This document shows positions 51,290 to 61,555 of a stretch of DNA of 64,000 nucleotides, one piece after another. Origin of the DNA: Allomyces macrogynus ATCC 38327 (Eukaryota > Blastocladiomycota > Blastocladiomycetes > Blastocladiales > Blastocladiaceae); NCBI GenBank assembly GCA_000151295.1, contig GG745328.1, positions 798,503-862,502 on the forward strand, given 5' to 3'. The position numbers and the translations under genes are program-made. How positions within the stretch are numbered: the first letter of the stretch is position 1; each line of letters starts with the position of its first letter. The notes beneath the pieces were generated by a model. That model ran no database searches and had not been told where the DNA came from. It was given only the letters and a program-made list of their open reading frames with translations.

Positions 51290-54200
51290 TCATGACCGCC
51301 GCGTGCGCCCCGACGAACTGCGTCCGCGGGACCCCGTCCCGGCGGCACTCACAGCCACCAACCCCGTCGACTGGCTCGTCGAGCTGCGGTACTGCACGCG
51401 CACGCGCACCGCAGGCACGATCCCACCCGACGCCGGCCCATTCTGCAGCGGCAAGTCCTGCACCGTCTCCTGGTTGCCGAAATACTCGAGAATGTGCAGC
51501 GGCATCTCGGCGGTCCCGAGGTAATCCTCTTGCGAAAACTTGTCATACGCATTGAAGACCACGAGCCGCAACGTGTCATCGAGCGACTGCACCGAAAACA
51601 TGAGCGGTTCGTTCCACGCCGGATGCGCCGTTGCGTTCTTGACGGTCCGGGTGCGTTGCGCCGGTTGGCCGGGGACCGTGACCTCGCAGAGCAGGTTAAG
51701 TCGGGCAGCGGCGAGCGCATCAGCGACGACGTTCAAGTGCAGACCCTCGACGACGACGACGCGCAGGGTGCCCAAGATCGGGCGCGCAGCGAGTGCAGCG
51801 GCCGAGGCCCCACCGGCGGTCACCGCCTGCTGCACGGCGGCAATCGCCGCGTCGATCTTGTTGGCCCAGTTGTTGCGCGTCGACTGGCTCGCACACCGCA
51901 ACGTGATCACCGGGTTCGCCCCCGCTGCATCGTGCATGTTGTGCAGGATCAGCGAAAAAATGGCCGGGCGCGAATGGTCGCGCTCGACACGCACTTCGCT
52001 GAGCAGAATCGGCGGGCGGTAGAGCGCGTAGGGCAGGCCACGTTCCGACCGCCGTTCTTCGGTGAGCAGGATCAGGTCGTTGAACAGGTACGCGTAGAGT
52101 CGGCGCCCGGACTTGGCCTTGGCCAGCTCGCCCTCAAGGACAAAGTGCCGCTTGCCCACGGTCCGCGTCGGGCTGGCCAGGTCGAGCACCTACATTCCCT
52201 TCCCCACCCGTCAGCACCGTCGCCACTCGCTTTGTCCCGAAGAAACACAACATACCGTATCGCCATATCGCAAATCGACCTTGCCCACAATCTCTGCAAA
52301 CACCGTCCGATCCTCGTCGTCTCGTGCGGCCTCGTTGGCCGCGTGCAAGTTGGCCTCGGCCGCAGCGAGCGCCGCCATCAGGTCCTTGTGGTCCGAGTGA
52401 GCTTCGGGCGTGTAATGCAACACCTGCTTGATGAGCAGCGGGTACCGCGTCATGCGCTGCATCGGCTTGAGCAGGTACGACCCGAGATCCAAGCTGCGGC
52501 ACCGCGGATCGGCCTGCGCGGTCTGCACAAACTCGGCCATGGCCGGCCGCGTCTGCAGGAGTTCCGAGAGCCGCTCGATGCTGCGCTTTTGGCCGGCGCA
52601 GAAGGACATGTAGCACTTCATGCCTTGGATCTACTCGGGCGGAATTCGAGAGATCAGTCTGGCACTCCGAGATAATGCGACACCAGGACGACACGCACAT
52701 GATCCAGGATCAAACCACCCGGCGCCTCAATCAACCCATCATCCTTCTCCTGCCGCAGCTCCAAGTCACTTAAGAACGCGACGTTCGTGACGAGTAATTC
52801 CTCCCAGTTGCCAAACAGCGTCTTGACCGTGGCCTCGTGCCCACCCGGCACGTCTGCGAGCGCCACGCGGCCCCGCGCGCCCATCAGCGGCTGAATAAAC
52901 AGGTCGGCTACCGTCTGCAAGTCGCGCACGTAGGCTTGCTCGGTCACAATCAGCTCGAAAATCGCTTCTTGCCGCTTTTTTTCTTCGACGCCGAGCGACG
53001 CCAGGAGCGACGGCTGCATCGTGCTTGACCACGTCGTCGTGTGCGACGCGACCGACTGCGTGCTGCGTTTGTGCCGCAACGACGGGACCGCAAGCCAGTC
53101 GGCGTGCGACGTGTCGTGCGCGGCGGGGTGCGTAGCGGCAGAAACGGTCGGGGAGTTGGACGAGTCGGGCCATGCGCTCTGGGTGGCGAACATCGGCGGA
53201 CTCCGCATCAACCCAGCGTCCGATTCAGGCGCGGCAAACGGATCCGGTGGGACTGACGTGGCCACGCTTGCGGGCCGGTTCGCGATGCCTACACAAGAAC
53301 GGGAGGTATCAGTTACTGCCTTCACAACCACAGCCTGTAAGCACCAGCAGCATTACGTACGCTCCAAGTACGTCGCCGGCACGAGCCCGCTCCTCCCGCT
53401 GTCATCCATGACCATCCACCACTCGGCATCCGCCGTATCGTCCACGACCGTGAGCAACGCGCCCTCAGCGACCGACATTTCATCCCCGTGCTGCGCGTCG
53501 TAATCGTACAGCACCCGCGCGCGCTGCCCGTCCCCGTCGGCGCTCTCCTTGACGACATACGTCGCAGGAACCCACCCGTCCTCGCCGCGGGCATTCCGAG
53601 CATGCACCCACTCGCCCTCTTCATCGATCACGGTCAACCGCTCGCCCGCGCGACAAGTCAAGTCGCCCGCCGAAACGGCCGCGTAGTCGTACAGGACACG
53701 CACAGCCGGCGGCGCGGTCGTGGTCGCAGCGGGTTTCTCATCAACGAACGCGTTCACGACGGTCGGCGACTCGGGCGTGAGCAGGTCGGCAAACGGGTCC
53801 GCGACGGGGGTCGAAGTCCTGATGGGTGCCGGTTTCGGGGGATCGACGAGGTCGAGTGCGTGGAAGCCGGGCACCGGCGCCGAGGACGCCGGTGTGGGTG
53901 TGGTCGCGTCGTCATCGCCGAACGGATTCGGCGCGGCGACTGGCGGCACATAGCCGCCGGTGGCATGGTCGTCGACGGCACGGCCGCGCCCGATCGTTGC
54001 GAATGGGTTGAAGTCGTCGGCGGGGCCGGCGGGACTCGGCGGTTGCACCTGGATCGGGACGGCGGGGTGCACGGCCACGACTTGGATTGGTGCGGCAGGA
54101 GGTACGGGCGAGACGGTCGCTCGGCGCACCGGGAGCTGTGGCGGTGGCGGCGACTTGGATTTCGGTCGTGCAGAAAGCTGCGGGGGCGGCGGTAGAGAGA

Positions 54201-56370
54201 CTGGCGTCGCGGCAGGTCGTGCGGGAACCGACGGGTTGCCGAACGGATTGACGTCGCCGGGAACCGCGACGGGTGCCGGTGCGGGGGCCACGGTTGGGCT
54301 TGGCACCGCCCATCGCTTGGGTGGCGACGCTGGCGTCGGCGTCGGCTTTGGCTGAGCCACAGGTGGACCAAACAGTTTGCTTGCCAAGTCCTTGACGTTG
54401 CCAGTTCGTGCCTGGGGCAGGTCCGACGGCGCTGGCTCTGCGGCAGGCGAGCGCTTGGCCACGGGCGACTCGGGGGGTGGGGTGGGCTTGACGGCAGGTG
54501 ACCATTTCGAGACTGGTGTCGACTTTTGGACAGGCGACGGCGCAGCAAACGGCGACGACGCGAACGCCGACGGGACCTGGACCTGCTTGGCGGGACCCGC
54601 GTATGCCGACGGGACCTGCACGGGCCGCGCCGACGCTGGCTTCTCGGCCGCTGGCGACGGTTCTTGCCGCGTGCGCTCGAGCTGCTGGACGACGCGGTCG
54701 GCCCCAGCGGGCTGCACCCTGCTCGGCGCGCCCTCGCGGAACTCGGCTGGCAGGTCGACGGGCACGAGCAGCGGCTCCATTTCCCTCAACTTGGCCTCAA
54801 ACTCAGCAACAAATGGCTCGGCCGCGCGCGGATCCGTCATGCCTTCGAGCTTGATGCGCAATTCAGCGAGCACGAGCTTGAGCCGCTCGCGCTCGGCCTC
54901 GATCCGCCGCACTGCGTCCTGCTGTGCCGGCGTGAGCGTCGTAGCTGCACTCGCAGACGCGCCAGATGACGACCCCACTCCAAGCGCGGCCATCCGTTGC
55001 GCGAGCATTTCCGCCGCCTTTTGCTTGCGTCGGTCGGCTTCGGACATGGTCACAGTCGCGGCCTTGGGCGCCGCGAGCAACGCCGTCAAGTCGACCGACT
55101 CGGTCGCGACGGGCAGCGGCGGGTACTTGTGCCGCTTCTGGTCGCGAATTCGGAACACCGACAACTGCACACTGTTCAGCTGTTCCTGAACTGCCATGAT
55201 TTGCGAAATCAGGTCGGTATTGGCCTTGGACGATGCGGCTTTGGGCGCAGCGGCCATACTCCGGCGCCGGTCGGCGTACTGCGCCCGCAAACTGCGTAGG
55301 ACCGCTTGCAGGTCGGTGATTTCACGGTGCAGACGGCGCACGGCGACCGGGTCGTCGCCTGAGACGCCGGCGGCTGCGGCTTCGGCACGTTTCTGGTCGC
55401 GTTTGAGCCGCAGGAGTTCCCGCGATTGCGCGATACGTCGTTGCAGGTCGGCGACACGGTGGGCCGACGTAGTTGATGCCGCCCGCGACCGCGGGGACGA
55501 CGCGCCTGTGGTGGATACCGAGACGGCACCAGGACGACGCCGGTGCTTGGACACGTAGCCAGCGGCGTCAGGATCGTCGGTGCTCACAGACCCACGCGGC
55601 GAGGACGATGCGAGAATCGCTGACCGCGGTGCCGGCGTCGCCGAAATGGCCGCAGCGAGTTCGGCGGGGAGCGTGTCTGGTACAGGCCGCCCAGAACGAG
55701 CCACAGCAATCAACTTCATGGCAACCGTAAACTCGTCCTGCGTGAGCGCGCCAGACCCACGCACATCGACGAGCGCCCAAATCTTGCCGAGAACCGGCCC
55801 AGGCAGTCCCGACCGCTGCATCACGTCGCGGCACTGGTCCCCACCAACAAACCCCATTGCGAGCGGGTCGAGCGCAGTATAAGCCGCTGCAAATTGCGCG
55901 CGGTCGTCTTGCGTGAGCGTCCAAGGGGACACGGGCGCCGGGACGGGTACCACCGACATAGACCCGATCGAGGACGGCGTCGCGACACCCAGTTGGATAT
56001 TCAACGACGCAATCTCGTTGCGAACATGCGGCGGGAGCGTGGCAGGGACCGCGCCAGGGTGCTCGCGCGCGCGCTTGACGAGCGCCATGGCCAGACAGAA
56101 TTCCGGGAACGTGAGAGAGCCGGCGCGCGAGGTATCGGCGAGCGTCCAGACGTGCGCAAGTACGTCGTTGGGCACGTCCGACTGGACCAGGATCGCGCGT
56201 GCTTGGTCGGCTCCGATTCGACGGCCGTCGAGCCCGCGGGCCGCCGTGCGGAACAGGTGCGTGTAGGTTGGCCAGTCGGCAGGGGCCACGTAGGACGGCA
56301 GTGCTGGTAGCGGGCCGGAAGTCGGGCCCATGGAAACTGTCGACGTCGAGGGCACGCCAGCGTAGTTCAT
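51290..56370 (-). CDS. ITSN: Intersectin, long form (EH-EH-coiled coil-SH3-SH3-DH-PH-C2)
   Basis: Endocytic scaffold and Rho-family GEF linking clathrin coats to actin. Four exons on the minus strand: 56370-53361, 53288-52699, 52630-52256 and 52189-51290. Introns are 72, 68 and 66 nt; 1624 aa, against about 1720 in human ITSN1-L. EH1 is at about 33-115 (GADQARAILVQSDVPNDVLA) and EH2 at about 145-240 (CRDVMQRSGLPGPVLGKIWA). A coiled coil spans about 295-540. A Pro-rich linker leads to two adjacent SH3 domains (about 885-935, VRVLYDYAAVSAGD; 947-1003, RARVLYDYDAQHGDE). DH is at about 1110-1320 (IFELIVTEQAYVRDLQTVAD; LLKPMQRMTRYPLLIKQVL). PH is at about 1326-1450 and C2 at about 1470-1590 (LDDTLRLVVFNAYDKFSQED). 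Animal forms have five SH3 domains. The exons join in frame at every junction. Confidence 0.95.
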
Positions 56371-57217
56371 TGTCCCTGGTGGAGCTTGCGAGTTGTGGAC
56401 GCGGTCGTGAAAAGGTCGCGCGCGCGTCGGATCGTAGGGCTCTACGTTGTGCAGGGGGTTGATGGCGGCGTTGCTCGTGGAGAAGGCACGTCGTCGTTGT
56501 CGACGTGGCCTGTCGTGGCGATGGCGACGGTGGGCTACGGCAAACGGCCGGAAAAGGTTGGCGACTGTTTTGCATCTGACTTGGCACACGCGCCACTTGT
56601 CCCGCGTGCCAGTCACTCCACCGTGCAGAGAGTCTTCTGGTCCACGCTCGCACGACATCCTTCCCAGTGACTTTGCAGCCGCATCGAACATCGGCCCTCG
56701 ACATGAAGCAAGCCATCAAGGTGATCCTGGGCAACATCTCATTGCGATGGCGAGGGACATGAGCCTCGGGCCTCGACGGAGCACATGGTGACCTAATTCA
56801 CAGTGCAATATCCACGGCCAAAGATCTCAGACAACGGTTCGCCTTTCCGCATACACCAACATGGACACCATCAATAAAAACCTGTCGCCCACCCTCGCGC
56901 GCGCATTTTACTGCCCAGCTCTCTGTCCTTCCTATATCCGCCGAGCGTCACGCTTTCCAGCATGCTCTTGTAGAGATCAAGCACCTGCTTCGCCCAGTTT
57001 GTGTGTCGACGCCATACTTTAAGGTGAGCGCACGCGGCGTGCACTTCGGCAAGGCCATTCTTATGGCTTTAGTGCCCACCGCATCCACAGTGAGTCAACA
57101 CAGAATCAAACTGCACAGGCGTGGCACATGACAACACAGCACCTCAGCCCAGGCGCTTCCATCAAAGCAGCCAAACACGGACAGATCTTCCTCTGTGCAT
57201 TGACCATTGGACAGAAG
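56371..57217. other. Intergenic, left edge of CpG-depleted zone
   Basis: Intersectin 5' flank, then sequence that gradually loses CpG. No gene recognised. Confidence 0.4.
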
Positions 57218-57493
57218 TCAATGAGGATGGTCTCCAACAAGCAAATTACGGGGGCACAAGAATGACAAAGTCAGGTGCGTGATCATGGGGCAAAGCATCT
57301 GATTGAGCACAGAGAGCACCCTTCCACACTGATCTTGATTGGGATTGAAGAGCTCGAGTTTCTTCAAGTGCGGCAGGAACGCCACTCCAAGGCGCGTCAC
57401 GACTGCAGGTGTGATCCGGATGACAGGCCTGTTGCTCCATGAGAGTGCCAGCAAATGGATCAAGAGTGGGAGCTGGGCAATGAATGACATCAC
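57218..57493 (-). pseudogene. Leucine-rich-repeat fragment
   Basis: A 91-residue open frame with LRR character: QLPLLIHLLALSWSNRPVIR, TRLGVAFLPHLKKLELFNPN, VLSVLNQMLCPMITHLTLSF. No F-box, splice partner or continuation is found on either side. It lies at the edge of CpG-poor DNA, so it is most likely a remnant of an F-box/LRR gene. Confidence 0.4.
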
Positions 57494-59300
57494 TACATTT
57501 CAGACGCAAATAGAGACCTTAAGCAAAGTCCCGAGATGAGGTTTCTGTGTGGCCCATAGCAAGGCCAACCCGAGGTTTATGCAACATGAAATTATGGGTC
57601 CACTTTGGTGTTGCTGACACTGCCACACCCGCACTTTGCCAAGGCACTCCTCCACAGGCCATCCACCTCAGCTCGACTGCTGGCATCGTCACCATGGTTG
57701 CTGGCAAGATTGTAGCATTTCCAGAGCAAGCACAACATGTGCACAACATGGGCTCTCCATGCCAGGGCTGCCAGAGGGCTTTGCAGAGGCCACTGTGATT
57801 GAGTGCACAGCAGTCTGTGTATGACACACTTGAGCTCATGCCACCAGCTACCACACTGGTCTGTCTGCGCGCTTCACTGATTGACACATGCACAATGGCA
57901 GTGGCGGCCAGGCCAACGACAGCACATGATGGCAAGGCTGGTGGTGCAGTGTGGGGGATGGCAATGGAGTCCCAGGTAGGCGGGGTGAGCAATGTAGCAG
58001 AGGTGAGCAGCCCAGCAAGAGATACAGGTTATTGCAGGCGCCCAGAGTGGCAAAAGCCAATGGTCGCTCCACAGCCTGCAGACAAACAGGAGCAGCCTCC
58101 ACTACTGAAGGACAGATGCCAGAATGACAACATGTCGTCCAAAATGCCCACCATTTAGCTCTCCTGAAGAAGGCCTCAACACGGATCATCTTGCACGTTT
58201 CCATGCACAGGATTGCGTGAGAAACAGTTGTACAAATGTGCCAGCCTGGCCAAAGGAAAGAAATGGGGCCCAAGGTTTGTACCTGTCACAGTGGAGCAGG
58301 CCATTCTTGCAGACAGAAACTGGGCGGATTGTACATGTTGCATCCTCAAAAACCAGGTTGATTTGTACAGTCTTGATGGCGGCAGCTCTGAGCAACAGGC
58401 AACAAGAGATTGTCAGTGGGCGGTTCGTTACCTTGGTGGGCAAGCAGGCAAAGATCACACTGTGGTGGGCCCACTGAGCTTTTGAACCTCCTTGATGCTC
58501 ACACTGTTGCTCAGCAACCAAACTGAAATGACAAAGGAAAACCAACGAAACAAGGAGCAGGGCCTCCAGACTCCCTGAAAAGCAGTGGCAAAACTGAGGC
58601 TGTGAACAGGGCTTGGTGCTGTGCAGCTGTTGTGTGGTGGGTGGCATGCACATAGTCAGCCCTTTGACCATTGTGGTGGTCTGCAAGATTGGTGGGTGAG
58701 CAGGAATGACTGCTGGGTGCATCAGCGTGGCGGGTTTGGGTGTTTTCAGTGGTTGACAAGTCATGCATGATGGTTGTGTCAAGGGCAACCATAACACGCA
58801 TCACTTCAAGTCATCAGGAGCGTCCTGTATGCCGGGTTCAGATGGGGAATGACAATGACAATCGTGAGAATCCACTGAAGTGGCATGGGCGTTTGGTTCG
58901 CAGTGGCACACAGTGGGCACCATGCTGGTTGTGGTCAATATGTGTTGGGTCGACCCCAGTGTTCATTTTGGATTTCCTTCAATGGAAGGTCAATGGAGAG
59001 TGTTGGGGGAGTATGGCGATCGTAGTTTTGGTTGTCGTTTGCATTGTTGGGGCAAGGGTGCTGTGCACAGGCATTGTCAGTTGCAGCAAAGGCGGCCACG
59101 AGGTCGTGTTCAGCCGCAGTTGGCGGTGGGGGATGGTCGAGGGGTCCGAATATGAAAAGATTCTGGTATAGGCCAAGGCAGGGGAGTGACAGCAATTTGC
59201 AATGGTCGGGGTTGGCGCAAGTGGAGCCAGGTTTGAACTGCCGGCCGCTTCTTTTGGCGTGTGAGTCAGGGTGATCAGCTGGCTCCTGAACGACCTTGGT
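57494..59300. other. CpG-depleted, CA/TG-rich zone without recognisable genes
   Basis: 1.8 kb in which CG dinucleotides are rare and CA, TG, GCA and TGC words abound, in sharp contrast to the CpG-rich flanks. Medium frames exist on both strands (minus 57519-57992 and 58186-58797; plus 58213-58485, with LYKCASLAKGKKWGPRFVPV), but none matches a family I know. The pattern fits decayed repeat DNA altered by methylation-driven deamination. Confidence 0.5.
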
Positions 59301-59726
59301 TGCACACTTGCTGGATCAAGTACTCGGCATTTGACGACTCAAGGGAGGGTCTCAAGGGGCGACACGAGCGGCATGGTTCGAGATTGGAGGTTCGGCGCCT
59401 CGTCGTCGTCAGTGGCAAGCTCGTGAGCCTGCGATCGGAGCAGCGCAGCGTCCAAGCCCAGCAACAAAGAAGGCAACAAGTTTCTGGAAGTGAGAGCGAC
59501 CAGCAGGTGCAGCTGAGCGTTGTCGAGGAGCTGCAGTTGTTGCCCGAGCTTGGAGCACCCCAGACAGTCAGTAATGCAACGTTGTCGAAAGGGCAAAGGA
59601 GGACAAATGTGATGGATGCTTGTGGCAACGTTGCCACCCATGACATGAAGCAACAACAGGCAACAATGAACGACATCAAGCATCAAAAAGTACGGCCAGT
59701 TCCTGCAATCCAACGTCAGCAAGACA

Positions 59727-61367
59727 ATGGACACGTTGCAACACGACCAGCAGCAACAACCGGCTGCCAATCCACCACCGGGCTTCCCCGGCCATGTCCC
59801 GCCCGTCCCGCCACTCGCGCATGCGACGCAGCTCGCTCGCTTCCGTGCGCGCCGATGGATCGCATGTGGTCAAGTCAAGATCGCTGTCAATGCACTGGCG
59901 CATGACGTGAAGCTCCTGCGCGATCGCTACGTGCGCGACGCAACCGATTTGAGCTATGCCTGCTTTCTCAAGACTTGGCGCGCGACCCACTTTTCGCTCG
60001 TCCACCTCGCGGCCCCACCGCCGCGTGCTGGGAGGGACGATTTTCTGCACGCGATTGCCGCGCTGATACTAGACGAACCTACTCCTTCTGGGGACAGCGT
60101 GGAGTACTTGGATATTCCGGGCCGTCCGCGTCTTGCTCTCCCCGCGCGTGGGCATGCGCTCGCGACCTGTTTTATCGTCTACGCGCTGTTCACGCTCTGG
60201 AAAACGACGCCACCGTGGGCACATTTTTCGCCGTACCCGATTGCCGTGGCACGGCTCGCAACTGTCTTGCATGCTGCGCGCGTCCTGCACGACATGGCCG
60301 CGCACCTCAAGGTCCTGGTGCGATGGGCCGGAGACATGCCCGTGCCGTGGAAGTCGACGGCCCAGTTTAACTTGCCCGGGTGCGACGCGGCCTACTTGCT
60401 CCACCAGCTCACCAAACATCATTGCCTGGCTCCCTCGGCGTGGGAGGGCGGGTCCGGTTTGTCGTGGCACACGACGGTGCCCACGCACCCGCTCGAGAAC
60501 CGGTGGTGTGTTGGCGTCGCGGGCGACGGGTGGACACGGCTCTTGCAACCCGTCGTTGCCGACCCGGCGGCGTTGCGTGCCGCTGCTGCGGCTGCTCCGA
60601 TTGATGCGACCAAGTACGGGCGGGCTCTCGTGTCGGCTGCGTGGTCGTTGCGTGGCGCGCATGTCGTGGATCAAGGGCTGCTTGCTCGCGCAAAGGACCG
60701 TGGCGATCAGTATGCGGCGATTCGGGACGCGGTACCAGAGTTGCCGCAGCGTGCGTTGGGTACCGATGCCGTGATCCAGCTACTGGCCGAGTTTGAGCAG
60801 CAGCGCACGGCGGCATTGTCGAGGAAGCTCAACGTTCGCAGGAAGCCTCGGCAGTCACAACGGAGCGAGACGGGCGAAGGCCGCGGCGGTGGGGCACAGC
60901 AAGGACAAGACGCGGATGTGTCGACCGAGGACCGTGAAGCCTCGATCCGCGCGCGAGGACCTGGGATCATGCTCGAACCCGCCGTCCCCGGCGAATCCGT
61001 ACTGGCTGACTTGGCCGCAGACGATGTGCTCTCGTTTGAGAACTTGCTCGCACACTTCAACCCAGAAGGTGCGGGGTGGCCCGAGTTCCCGGTGCTCGAC
61101 TCGGCCGATGACGCTCCACAGTTTGCGCTTGACCCTCTGCCAACGTCAAGCTGGTCCCGCGGTGCAACGCCGATGCCGCAGAGTGGCTCCTTGTCGCCCA
61201 TGCTCCCATTCGCGCGTGCGTCGTCACAACCGGAGGCGGTTGCGGATCTTTTTGCGATGCTGGACGAGCTTGTTGCCGACGGGCTCGGATCGAAAGCTGC
61301 GCTCTCTGAAGCACCGGAGACGGTGTGGGCCAATGCGTATTTGATGGACGAGAATGAACTGGGTTGA
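59727..61367 (+). CDS. SNAPC1-like (SNAP43) snRNA-promoter complex subunit
   Basis: Intronless, 546 aa. Residues about 40-215 resemble the SNAP43/SNAPC1 domain: a regulatory helix, DLSYACFLKTWRATHFSLVH (compare DFASFCRIWREMQFSHIFHG), DDFLHAIAALILDEPTPSG and HALATCFIVYALFTLWKTTP (compare VGALYLLYALYNTQL), then AVARLATVLHAARVLHDMAA. This would make it a subunit of the complex that recruits Pol II/III to snRNA genes. The region after about 215 is divergent. The C-terminal 180 residues are basic/Gln-rich, then acidic and hydrophobic (ADDVLSFENLLAHFNPEGAG; VADLFAMLDELVADGLGS), resembling an activation-type tail. Assignment is by pattern of the N-terminal part only. Confidence 0.62.
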   Translation: MDTLQHDQQQQPAANPPPGFPGHVPPVPPLAHATQLARFRARRWIACGQVKIAVNALAHDVKLLRDRYVRDATDLSYACFLKTWRATHFSLVHLAAPPPRAGRDDFLHAIAALILDEPTPSGDSVEYLDIPGRPRLALPARGHALATCFIVYALFTLWKTTPPWAHFSPYPIAVARLATVLHAARVLHDMAAHLKVLVRWAGDMPVPWKSTAQFNLPGCDAAYLLHQLTKHHCLAPSAWEGGSGLSWHTTVPTHPLENRWCVGVAGDGWTRLLQPVVADPAALRAAAAAAPIDATKYGRALVSAAWSLRGAHVVDQGLLARAKDRGDQYAAIRDAVPELPQRALGTDAVIQLLAEFEQQRTAALSRKLNVRRKPRQSQRSETGEGRGGGAQQGQDADVSTEDREASIRARGPGIMLEPAVPGESVLADLAADDVLSFENLLAHFNPEGAGWPEFPVLDSADDAPQFALDPLPTSSWSRGATPMPQSGSLSPMLPFARASSQPEAVADLFAMLDELVADGLGSKAALSEAPETVWANAYLMDENELG

Positions 61368-61555
61368 ATTAAATCGCCCGTTCATTTGCAATCACTTGCT
61401 GCAGCGAGAGACGTCATGATTTGATGCTTCCAATCCTTTGAGTGATCGCCACATGCGAGACACGACGCTGTGGCCAAAATAGCTATGTTCAACGCGATGC
61501 CATGATTACAAGTCCTCAAGTCCCTTTAAATTGCAATTCAGTCGCTCACAATCTA

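Noticed and set aside
53488..54195. 235-aa plus-strand Gly/Arg-rich frame
   Set aside because: Antisense of the Pro-rich linker of intersectin.
59223..59286. tRNA-like element: GGAGCCAG..CTGGCTCC ends with a B-box-like GTTCAAACC on the minus strand
   Set aside because: Only about 64 nt, with no A box, no plausible D- or anticodon arm, and a poorly paired T stem. It could be a tRNA-derived relic, but the support is too weak to annotate.
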